DNA of 64,000 bases from Anaspis maculata (Eukaryota > Arthropoda > Insecta > Coleoptera > Scraptiidae): assembly GCA_949128115.1 (NCBI GenBank), contig OX421966.1:66337416-66401415 (forward strand). The letters run 5' to 3'. The position numbers and the translations under genes are program-made. The notes beneath the pieces are model-generated. The model saw nothing but the letters and a program-made list of their open reading frames with translations. It was not told the origin of the DNA and ran no database searches. This document shows, piece by piece, positions 47,180 to 57,373 of the stretch (its first letter is position 1; every line of letters begins with the position of its first letter).

Positions 47180-47570
47180 AAGCTCATTACACGAATGAAG
47201 TGTACTTCATTGAATGAATGAAATCGATCTTTTCACATCAACAATTATAGTTCTTCAAATTGAAGAATGTATTTATCAACTCAACGAAACTTTTCTTTTA
47301 TTGAATGAAAAGGAGTCCTTGTCCTCATGATCACCAATGTTTCGACCATACCATGCGTTCATTGACTCAAAGAAAAAATTCATTACACGAAAGAAGTGTA
47401 CCTCATCAAATAAATGATTTTTTTCCTCATATCAATGAACATAATTCTTCAAATTCAAGAATAAATTCATGAACTAAATGAAGATTTTCATTTATTGAAT
47501 GAACATGAATTTTTGTCCCCATGATCACAAATCTTCCACTCAATGCATGTCTTCATTGACTCAAAGGAAC
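47180..47570. repeat. ~195-bp direct tandem duplication, ATGAA-rich
   Basis: cattacacgaa recurs at about 47184 and 47381, and cattgactcaaag at about 47360 and 47554. Similar ATGAA/CATTGA-rich sequence appears at 48940-49220, suggesting a dispersed repeat family. Non-coding. Confidence 0.75.
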
Positions 47571-47782
47571 CATTTATTGTTGATTGATAAGGGTGCTTTA
47601 CTGTCCCAATGAAGTGCATTTATAAATACAATGTACAGGATGATCACGCAAGAATTCCTGTCCTCTCTTGGAAGTTCCCCATTCGCAATAATTTGATCGG
47701 GAAAAACCACCCTTGAACGATTTTTTCCGTAGTTTTCATAATTGAAAAGTACAATTCTCTATCAAACACCCTGTATTTTTCT

Positions 47783-47920
47783 GTGCGATTCTCTAAAAGA
47801 TAACATGCCATAAACGCTCTGTTACGACGCTGTTATTACGTAGGCAACCAGCCAATGACCGACAGGATATTTTTTACATAACAGAGCGTTTGTAGGATGT
47901 TATTATTTACAGAATGGCAC
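47783..47920. mobile_element. 138-bp MITE with GTGCGATTCT ends, copy 2
   Basis: Homologous over its whole length to 7157-7289, with the same GTGCGATTCTCT / AGAATGGCAC ends and the aacgctctgttac / aacagagcgttt inner pair. Both copies are followed by CATTAG-like tattag, which may be part of the element. Confidence 0.83.
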
Positions 47921-48939
47921 TATTAGACCTGAGTGCCAACTGTTTGTGACTTCAAGTGCTTTTACCTTAAGCTCAAAACTTTTCTATACTCACCTTTTAT
48001 AGTAACCTTACATTATACATACTTACTTAAATATCAAAAATGCCAAATGCCAAAAGTTTTTGAAACTTATTTTCTTCTTGTGGCGGTGGTGGAGGTGATC
48101 AAAATATAATTCAAAGCCAGATCCTACAATTTTTAGTGCCAAAAAGTGCAAATATCTTAATATGATGTGATCTCTTTTAATACATATAATTGGAGAAAAG
48201 AATACACAATAAAAATCAGTTTTAGTCTGCATCATTTATTTCGAAGAAATCGTTCAGAAATTGTACCTACCTTTGGGTACGTACATGTGGTTTTGAATTT
48301 ATAGAGATAAGTTTCCAGGAAACAAAAAACATCTCACATACAATGATCTCACTTTCGACCTCAATCCATACTCACGCGTTAAAATGGCCGATAGCGATAG
48401 CTTGGGCACGCCAGCTACGTCGCTCTCTTGATGACTCGATGATGCTAACCGAGGTGCTCAGGTGTTCAGGGCAGGAGGCAGGTACCTTGCTAGCGATGAA
48501 TAGGGAAGTGGAAGGTAGATTTCCTGCTTACTGCTCAGGTAGGCAGGTCTCGCTGGTCTTGGCCTCTCCTGCCGTGCTCAAGTTCACTTGCTTCAGGTAG
48601 CGTCTTTCACTCGTAAAAACTGCGAATTTGTCCTTGTCGAATGTTATGGAAGGGCCTAGTTGAAAATTGCATCTTTAGTGGATGATTTAGATAAATTTAT
48701 TTGTTTAAACTCACTTGATCTACTGGTAACACGTCCTAACAAACACAAAACAATTCAAGAGCGTTTCTCTGGACCTCTATAGCACGGACATAGACGCCAA
48801 AAAGAAACCGCGTACCCTTTTTCATGTCGCTCCTATAAAAAGTTCTCGCCCGTCTTGCGCCCAGGTCAAAATACCCTTTAATGCGTAGGCCCATCTATGA
48901 GTAGCTGTGTTAAATAAAAATCTTTGAAGCTTTCATCAC
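47921..48939. other. No gene seen
   Basis: Unique sequence. 48360-48640 is richer in GC than its surroundings, with repeated caggtagg(cagg) motifs. No coding assignment is possible. Confidence 0.55.
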
Positions 48940-49302
48940 CGTGAAACATTCACTCAATAAATGATAATCATTAATACCATGTAAAGTAAATGTTTACGTG
49001 AATGATCAACTTTTCATTGCAGTGAATCACAACTTCTTCAAAAAGAAGAAAAATGCTCATTGATTTGATGAACAAACTTCATCAAACAAATGAATATGAG
49101 TTCATAATATTGATGAAGGAGGTCCTTATTCTATGAACAAAGATTCATCGAGTCAATGGAAAACTTCATTGAGCCAATGGAAAAAAGTCAATAACAACCG
49201 TTCATCAATATTATGAATAACATTTTTTTCAGTGTGTATTTCTATTTAGTTCAAGAATATATATTTTTTTGTAATTTGATGTCTCAACAGTAATGAAAAC
49301 GT

Positions 49303-49347
49303 TTATTATCATTATTATTATCATCATTATCATTATTATTGTTATTT
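49303..49347. repeat. ATT/CATT microsatellite
   Basis: Imperfect (ATT)n and (CATTAT)n simple repeat. The Asn/Asp-rich frame on the minus strand here comes from this repeat. Confidence 0.9.
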
Positions 49348-49689
49348 GGCAAGGCAGTTCTCATTTCGAACCAAAAATCGGAAATTTCAAAATCCTCTTT
49401 TTCACATTCGGCTTTGTATTTACCGTTGAGTAAACTCAGCACCGTTTTCATAACTTGTCTTTTTCTCCTTGTCAACTTGCATTCCTGATGCTTCATTGCT
49501 TTGCCTGATACTTTTGACCCTTGATCGTGAGGTGAACAAGAAGTATCGGTTGTTCTAAATTTGAAATAAAGTGTTGAACACTCCATTCCAATTTCAATTA
49601 TTGTGCCACATCCCACATCGGTGACAAAGGTTCAACTTGCTGTTACTATGCTTTCACCCAAGATTTTCACATTGAGCTGACTGACTGTG

Positions 49690-50110
49690 GCTGCACTGCG
49701 CTGAGCACATCATTGTTCCGGCCCTCAGTGTCATTTTTACTCCAAAAGGACGGATTCAGCCTTGGTTCCAACAAGACGGGGCTCCACCGCACTTTACGCT
49801 GACCGTGCGGGAGTTCCTTGACATTCCAGGCATCCCCACAAACATAGATTGGTCGAAAAGAAGAAATTGAGTGGCCTCCCACGTCACCTGACCTGTTCCC
49901 ATTGGACTTTTTCTTGTGCGGATACTTGAAAAACCGAGTATACAAGGTGTAGCCTCAAAACTTAGAGCGGCTGAAAGATTTTATTTCGGAGGAATGCGGA
50001 AGAATACCTCCAGATTTTTTTTCCACGTTCTGTGAGGGGCTTTCGTTTTCAAGAACGCCTTCGTCGCGATGTTGGAGGCAGACAATTTGAACATCTGGAA
50101 TAAATTTCCT
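49690..50110 (+). pseudogene. Mariner-like transposase remnant
   Basis: One frame gives WFQQDGAPPHFTLTVREFLD, the DGAPPH box around the second catalytic Asp. After a frameshift, another frame gives IEWPPTSPDLFPLDFFLCGY, the last catalytic-Asp box, then LKNRVYKV and a stop. Both boxes are diagnostic of mariner-type (DDD/D) transposases. N-terminal HTH domains are not seen. It is inactive as it stands. The flank at 50123 is a fold-back with CAGGGTGTCTC ends. Confidence 0.85.
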
Positions 50111-50122
50111 AGTTTGCATTAT

Positions 50123-50670
50123 GCAGGGTGTCTCAAAAGCATCGCATTCCGAGTCCAGAGTGACATATGGAATTCACTCAAGAACACGAAAAAAATATTT
50201 AGAAAAAATCAGTGACGTTTATTCTTGAAGATATGGGGGATCTAAGGGTGGGCTTCGCTCTCCTCAATTGTCGTGAGTCAAAGTGATTCTAGTGTTTATG
50301 ATAGACTAATCAGTGAAAATTATTGATCACTGGATGTGCCCTGAACTTTCATTTGATATACAGGGTGATTCATAATTCTGAAACAATCATTTTCCTTCAA
50401 AACGCCACTGAAAATATTTCTATGGAAATGAAAAAAGTCATATCTTGTTCTAAACTATTTTAGGGACCAATGGAATATTCCACAGACACGCCCACTGGTT
50501 GTTATTTTTTTCTGTTTGACCTTTCACAAACAGTTCCTCAAAATCACTTCAAATAATGAATATAGAGAGAAGAGAAGTCTCACCCTTTGACTCTCCCATA
50601 TCTTTAAAAATAAACGTCAATAATTTTTTCCAATATTTCTCTCGTGCTTATCTTATCTCGAGACACCCTG
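50123..50670. mobile_element. CAGGGTG-type fold-back
   Basis: It begins CAGGGTGTCTCAAAAGC and ends TCTCGAGACACCCTG with TA on the right (50671-50672). The arms pair through tgacgtttattcttgaagatatggg / cccatatctttaaaaataaacgtca. A further cagggtgattcataattctg at 50361 marks an inner insertion. Confidence 0.83.
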
Positions 50671-50774
50671 TATACAAGAAGAAACTTTTTTCTTTTCCTA
50701 TTTCAATATTGAATCACTCCTCATTCTAATTTAGTGGCAGAATTTATCTAAGTGATGATAGGAACGATATAATA

Positions 50775-51325
50775 GGCTACTTCGTTTGGGCAGGTGCGCA
50801 TGCTTGAAGGCTCCAAATTTTGAAAACTTTCGTACACCTGTCAGTTGGATGGCAACGCTGCATGCTCTGTCTAGCCGCCTGACCAACAACTGGTTCCTGG
50901 CTGTCACTTTTATACATACCGTGAATGCATCTCTTCCTAGCTTCTTTGAACTTCCTTCTCGGTACAACCATTTTCAACAGGTTCTGTTCTTTCGTCAAAA
51001 CATCAGCAAATGAAATGTAGGTCAGGTAGAAACAAGAAGTGTGATCCTAATTGTCACAAGTGACAGTTGGCGCCGATGTCTTGTTGTTTTGAGCGCTGTT
51101 GTCATTTTCGTTGTTCCTGAACTTCCACAAATGATCATTGAATCTAATTTCAATAAAGCATATCCTTTGAATATAAAAAATGGTATCTAACATTCAATCA
51201 AATTATTTGTGAAATTTTAGGTGCACTACATTATTTTTTTGTGTTAATTTTCAATATTGGTGTACGAAACTATGAAATTCGCGCCAGACATGCGCACTCA
51301 AAAAAAAAAACGAAACGAAGGGACC
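50775..51325. mobile_element. 551-bp inverted-terminal MITE, copy 2 (TA target)
   Basis: Second copy of 4637-5184, flanked by TA at 50773-50774 and 51326-51327. The minus-strand 73-codon frame (50777-50998) is again open from Met to stop, ending QACAPAQTK as in copy 1. Confidence 0.86.
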
Positions 51326-51522
51326 TATCATGTCACCATATACGGAGAAAAACACGTGATTCTTATTTCTCTGAAAAAAATTAGGAAATTCGAAAAATGT
51401 CAAATAAAATTGTGATCCGTCGAAAGATTATACTGACAGCAAAAAAATTATGTCACGAACTGAACCGCAGTGGTCAAAATCGTTATACCTACCCTTTGAA
51501 AACATTTTCTGAAAAAGTGCTA

Positions 51523-52876
51523 CTAAACTGCTCACAAATTGAAGTGGATATTTTTAAAAAAAAGTTTTTTTAAAATCGCCACAAAATTCTTGAAAATCAC
51601 TCGATTGTGAAACCACTTACACTGCTTTGAAGAAAAATGTCAATATTTTCAAGAACTGCTGAAGTCCTCCATAAAAATCACATGGATATGTCTAATACAG
51701 GGTGATGAAAAAAGTCGTTCAGTTTTGTTCTTTTTTACTCTTTTGCAGGAGATTGTTCATCCACCCTGTACACCTATATTTACTTGGATCTTATAGTCTG
51801 CAGCTTATGTAACTCGTCAGTTTTTAGTTTTTTGCTTTCCGTTGCGTACTTACCGAAATATAGCCTTTTCACTTTCCAAAGTCGTTTTATCGATGAATCT
51901 ACTAAATCCGGGCGCTACTGGATTTTTTTTTGTACTAAGCAATGCCACTTGTACTTTTAGAACGATTTTTTGCGCAGATTTCAAAATCAACAAAGATATG
52001 GCGTCTCAATTATCTAATGTATACAGGGTGTCGCAAAAAAAAATCATTTATAAGATTCATTTTATTTCGAAATAATCAGTAGTAAAATGCCGTTGCAAAG
52101 ATCAACTCCAGGTAAGTTCGATATCGTGGCAAATATCTTGCGGAATGGTACAAGGCAAAGAGAAATTGTCAATTTGGTGAACGTATCACAAAGTGCCATC
52201 GGTGGGCAAAGAGACGACTCCTTGCCACTGGCAGTGCCCGAATCACACATGGAGAAGGTCGCCCGAGAATAATTCCAGTAATGGACGATCTCTTCTTGTT
52301 AGACATAAAATTGTAAAATTGAAAAGTGTTTTCTACAACCTGTAATAAGGTGTCAGAAACAAATTTCTTCGTTCATGCGACACCCTGTATATTTTTATGT
52401 AGTCTTCCATTCGAAATCTGCTCAAAAAATCGTTTTAAAAGTACCAAGTGGCATTGTTTTGTAAGTACCAAAAAATCCAGTAGCCCCCGGATTTATTCAT
52501 TGACAAAATGACTTTGGAAAGTAAAAAGGCTATATTTCGGTAAGTACGCAGCGGAGAGCGGAAAAATAAAAACCAACGAGTTACATAAGCTACAGACTAT
52601 GAGATCCTAACAAGTATAGGTGTACAGGGTGGATAAACAATCTCCTGCATGAGATTAAAAAAGAACAAAACTGAACGACTTTTTTCATCACCCTGTATTA
52701 GACATATCCATGGGATTTTTGTGGAGGACTTCAGTAGTTCTTGAAAATATTGACATTTTTCTTCAAAACAGTGCAAACGGTTTCACAATCGAATGATTTT
52801 CAAGAATTTTCTGGCGATTTTAGAAAAACCTTTTTTCAAAAATATCCACTTCAATTTGTGAGCAGTTTAGGAGAAG
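51523..52876. mobile_element. 1.35-kb palindrome with a Tc1-like remnant in its centre
   Basis: Arms 51523-52020 and 52392-52876 are reverse complements. Pairs include ctaaactgctcacaaattg / caatttgtgagcagtttag, taatacagggtgatgaaaaaa / ttttttcatcaccctgtatta and atccaccctgtacacctata / tataggtgtacagggtggat, so several CAGGGTG layers are stacked. Confidence 0.88.
52024..52387 (+). mobile_element. Deleted Tc1-like element (TA target) with transposase HTH remnant
   Basis: The ends are CAGGGTGTCGCA and the inverse TGCGACACCCTG, with TA on both sides (52022-52023, 52388-52389). A short frame at 52087-52272 gives QREIVNLVNVSQSAIG, the first helix-turn-helix of Tc1/mariner transposases. After a frameshift comes RRLLATGSARITHGEGRPR, the linker with the GRPR motif that binds the element ends. 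The catalytic domain is missing, so this is an internally deleted copy. Confidence 0.87.
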
Positions 52877-52879
52877 AAA

Positions 52880-53510
52880 TACAGGATGATTCAAAAGTGT
52901 CGAACCATCTTGACAATGCGTAATATGGAGGTGTAGCAGTGCTGGAAACTTGTTAAAATAATTCTTGGGGCCGTATTCATACCTCGCTTTTAAGCAAAAA
53001 GCGCTATTAGAGCGATGCGCATTCAGGGGCATTTCTCATATTTCAGTGTTCAAAACTACAAATTGACTCGCAAATTATTTGCATTTAAGTACATACAATC
53101 GCTCCCAATCGCAATGATGTATTTTTGAACACTGAAATATAAGAAATGCCCCTAAATGCGCATCGCTCTTATAGCTCTTTTAGCTCAAAATCGAGGTATG
53201 AATACGGCCCCAAGTCTTTGATTCTTAAAGTTATGAAGAAACAAAAGTTGGTCTTTCGATTGATTCTATTTCCGTTGTTTCAGAAGATTTTAGTAAACTG
53301 TTTGTGGAAAAATAATTATTGAGTACAAGAAATCAACTTTTGAATCTGTATTGAATTTCTGTTTTCTATACAGGGTGAATCATAAACTACAACAATTTAG
53401 TTTCTCTAAAAAACCCAGAAGCGAAGGAATTCTATTAAAATGAATTATTAACTATAGTTTTATTGTGCTCTACATAGGTTATGAGACCAATGCGGCTGTT
53501 TGCAGGCACT
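52880..53510. repeat. Diverged relative of the 62.2/63.2-kb fold-back arm
   Basis: acaggatgattcaaaagtgt.. through ..cttgtactc, the middle ctatacagggtgaatcataa and ..gaattctattaaaatgaatt match, with divergence, the unit at 62208-62571 and 63175-63540 in the same order. A MITE (52965-53213) interrupts it exactly where those copies read straight through. Confidence 0.8.
52965..53213. mobile_element. 249-bp MITE with perfect 22-bp inverted ends
   Basis: Left end TTGGGGCCGTATTCATACC and right end GGTATGAATACGGCCCCAA are exact inverses and continue into further pairing (gcgatgcgcatt / aatgcgcatcgc; catttctcatatttcagtgtt / aacactgaaatataagaaatg). Nearly the whole element folds into one hairpin. Confidence 0.9.
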
Positions 53511-55372
53511 TAGAAAAAAAATAATTTTCATGATTCACACCCCCCACACCCCCCCTTCGGACCGGCTCTGAGTGACTTACATACTGCATTTCAAATAGTG
53601 GGATGGGAGGGTGGAGGGTGGACGGTGGGGTTATTCAATTGATGTTGCATTCTGGAACATGATGAGTCGATATATTTGTCTTTAAAATAAAATTGTTCTC
53701 CGTTGATTTCAAGTCTTTGTGTTTTATTCACAAGTCTTCACTTATCTGTGCTATACCTTGGGGTACTTCGGCATAGTTAAAGTCCTACCAATCACCGCTA
53801 GACGATCACAAGGGTGCCCCACGGGTTTTGGGAAAAATTGAATTTGAATACTAGAGCCTCCGTAGAGCTCACATATTTTTTATTTTTTTTGCGTTCATTC
53901 AAGCCCAAAAAAAAAAATGCGTGACGTCATGCAAATTGACACCCAGGTACGTTAACAGATGGCGCTAGGTAGGCAGTGGAAGTCGTTGCTAGACCTCGTA
54001 CGGCCTCGCTAACGCAGACGCGGTGAACTTGGGCGAGAGCGCATCGACAATCAGCTGTTCTGAGAAAAAAAAAACGGACGTGTTGACGTGTTTTGAATGT
54101 TTTGTGTTAAAATGTGGGCAGAGATAAACAATACATGGGCGCAATAATAAAGCACTCGAATAATTTCAAACCTTCCTGGTATAGTTCCTGTTCCTATACT
54201 TAGTGTTCTAGACGCATGTGCAACTTTTGATTAGGCAACTTGTGCTACATTCGAACAAACTGGGAAATTTGTGTACAATACGTTGGAAAACGAAAACGTT
54301 GCGTTTATTATCAAATGAGTTGTTTTTAGTGTGGAATAGTTATCAAGAAGCTAAATGCTGAATGCAAGAGGGATACGAGAAGGTTCAGTGCGCGATCAGG
54401 CCTTTTTGTATTATTTTATCATCAGGTTAGGCAACCTATGTTACATCTGAACATTCCGAACTGACAGTACTGTACTAACACACGTGCCACAAATGAATAA
54501 ACCATGTAAAAATTTAAATATGAAGTCTATTGTTTACCTTAAATCGACGGACACTTTTCTCTGATGGTAGGTATGTACTCTGATGTGATGACTTTTCTCG
54601 ACCAAATATTTGAGGTTACACATGGCACATGGCACGTGGGACGTGGGTTCAAAACATAAACAGAGGGCAAACGGTCAACGAGCAGGCAACCAGTTATACA
54701 GTCCATCCTCGGATCAGAATCTCACCACAAATTTTTTAACTTTGATATCGAAATATATGAAAAATCAAGCAATCATTTTGTTTCTTACTTACTTTCCTAG
54801 CAAAATGTCATATTTTTACATGCTCTAGCACAAATTTTGACGCATTCCATGCATCCATTTATCAATTGTAATGGTAAAATTGATCATTTGTTCGAAATTA
54901 TGGCTTGATCAAATAAACCGCCATTACCTATACCTGTCCACGCCGCCGCCGTCGCAGAAGAGCCCAATCTATATAGGAAGAAAAACTATTGTAGGAAGAA
55001 AGAAAAGTGATTCAGCCAAACTCGAACCTTTTGGGATGTCCACAGAAAAATTCAAGAATGTTTCGGTTGCTTGTTGCCAATCCTGCATTTTGCATGTGCT
55101 TGACGTGGCGTAGAAAATTAAAGGTACCTACCTACATATTTCTCATTTTAGCCTATCGATTGAGATAGGTAGTATTGTAGTTGTTATTCATTCAGAAAAA
55201 CGAGGTAAAACGCCACTCACAGACGACAACAAACTCCATCATTAACGTTTGGCACCAAGAGATCTCATTCATCGGTAGCCTGGGTCAAGTTTGAGTAGCC
55301 TGAAGTTTGCTGGTCTGCTGCTTGATTCGAGTGGAGTGGCCGGTAGTTTTTCGTGTTGGTGCAGCCATTTCG
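53511..55372. other. No gene seen
   Basis: Mixed unique sequence with a C-rich tract at 53537-53555, a moderately GC-rich patch at 53930-54050, and scattered short frames. No paired ends or known protein motifs. Confidence 0.55.
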
Positions 55373-57373
55373 AATTAGGCATTTTCACATGACGTCACGA
55401 GCTCGTCAGTGTTGCCAACCTAGTTAAATTTATAACCTCAAAAAAAGTGTTCGGGAACAACCCGCGTTGTTATGATTGGAAAAAAGTACTTTTTTGAGAT
55501 TTTGGATACAGTAGGAAGCAAGTTTGTGCGTGATAATTGTTCACGAAACTCTGGCGCTTCGATCAATACTGATAGTTGGAGATGTGCTGCCCTGAATAGC
55601 TCAATAAACAAGAAAGTTTGGTGAAGTGCTTGAATCATTTTCGTCGAAAAAAAAAAGGAGAAATCCGTGGCTTTTTCGGAAAACTAGATTCCTGAAAGAA
55701 AAGAGCATCTCAGGAAGTATATCAAAGTGCCGAGAAATGCGAATCAAAGACATCTGGGAAGGAGAAAATATGGCAGTTTATTATCCTGCCGATAAGGTAA
55801 AAAGATGACTAAATTGTTGGAATACAGAATAAATGTGAGATGATTTTACAAATCATCCATTACTAAGCGCCCTTCTGATTTCAGAAAGTATAGCTGTGGC
55901 AAAAACTGGGACCTGTGGCGATCTCGAGATGGGAAATCCAGCGACCAAGGAATTTCCAAGTTGACCACAATTTTACCTCAAATCCTGCTTATAAGAAGAA
56001 ATTTCAGGATTTATTAATCAATGTGTCTTGACGCGATGAAGCCGCATCAACTGAAAATTCAAGATTGTCAAGTCAGGTGTACGATTTGGTCTTCAGAAGA
56101 TGAAGATACTCGGAGCCAATCCATCTGGTTCACATGTGCTTATATCACAGCGAATATTACAACTACAGTGAAGTAGAAAATGGAAACTATTGTCAATTCA
56201 ATTCAAACATCTAGGCTTGTGAAAGCAATGGAGAAGGCTCAATGAACTTAAAAGTTGGGTTGGAGTTTGGAGTGGTTGAATCTTTTTTTTGTGGAAAAAA
56301 TGAGAAATTCATGGTTTTCTCGAAACGCTGGGCTCGTGGAAGTAAGAGGCATCAAGGAATGTATCCCAAGGCGCCAAGAAATGGAAAGGAGGAAGGAAGG
56401 AAGGAATACACTCGAAAAAATATACGGAGGTTGTACCGATAACGATAAGGATGGGTAACTAAATTGCTGTAATACAGTTATGATGTTTGCACAAAATTAT
56501 CTGTTGCTAAGCCTATCTAGTTTCAGGAAGTACCTGTGCCAAAAATTGTGGCTTTCAGCAATCCAAAAATGGGAAAATCTACGGACTGAGGAATTGCTAC
56601 GTCGACCACAATTTGGAGCCTAGAATCCTCAATTGAACAATAAATATTTGTATTTTCAAGAAATGTATCTTGACACAATCAAGTTGTAGTTGAGAACTCA
56701 ATATCGTTAAATCAGGTGTAAAATTTATGTCAATGAGGGCTCCGGTGACCGAATACATCTTCGGTGGCCGAACAGCTGTTCGAGTTAAACTTCCATGTTT
56801 TGCCTCTGTCCATATTCTACAACCGAACTGAAGACATTCCTGCACTTTTAAAATATAAAATATAAACAAAAACTATTGTTTGTTTCTTTAATCCAGCAGT
56901 AAAAGCTGGGCCTCAAGTATTTGGGTGATTGGGAAGCACAAACCGAAGAGGTACATATCCGAGTACATATCTAAGCCCCACACAAGGCATATCACTCCAG
57001 CAATGCCGGGAATGTAAACCCCCCAACATTAGGGTGAAGTTTGGTGGCAAAGTTCATGCCCAATTTCGTCGGAAAATATGGATTTTCACCACTACCCTCT
57101 GCAGGTAACCTAACGTATTTGGCTTGCTTTTTCGCAAAAACAACACTTTTCCACGAGAACTTATTTTGCAGGCGCATTAAGGACATTGCTTTGAACTTGA
57201 TACAAAAGTTTCAAACTCAAACTCAAAAAGGTAGCCGAGGAAAAGAATGCAGAAACTGGAACTCCATAAGCGCCCTGTAGTTGGGTTGTTCCCGAACATT
57301 ATTTAGTTCAAATTTGACAGGCAATTCTGGACAGTTGGCAACACTGCTGTGACGTCAATGGAAATGCCTAATT
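55373..57373. mobile_element. 2.0-kb element with ~95-bp terminal inverted repeats
   Basis: Left end AATTAGGCATTTTCACATGA and the inverse of the right end (AATTAGGCATTTCCATTGA) share GACGTCA, CAGTGTTGCCAAC and GTTCGGGAACAACCC blocks in order (55373-55470 against 57280-57373). No transposase is recognised. The interior is mainly two diverged direct copies of a roughly 640-bp unit. Confidence 0.8.
55626..56720. repeat. Two direct copies of a ~640-bp unit inside the 2-kb element
   Basis: Copy A about 55640-56090 and copy B about 56275-56720 share ggagaaatc(c/-)..tggttttc, aagtgccgagaaatgcg-like, tactaaattg-tggaatacag, tttcag-aaagta-ctgtg-caaaa, gaccacaattt and aaatcaggtgta segments. In both, a TTTCAG|(A/G)AAGTA junction resembles a splice acceptor. 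No conserved protein frame is evident across copies. Confidence 0.65.

Noticed and set aside
49284..49616. 110-codon minus-strand frame with an Asn/Asp-rich tail
   Set aside because: The tail is the ATT/CATT microsatellite and the rest is unrecognised.
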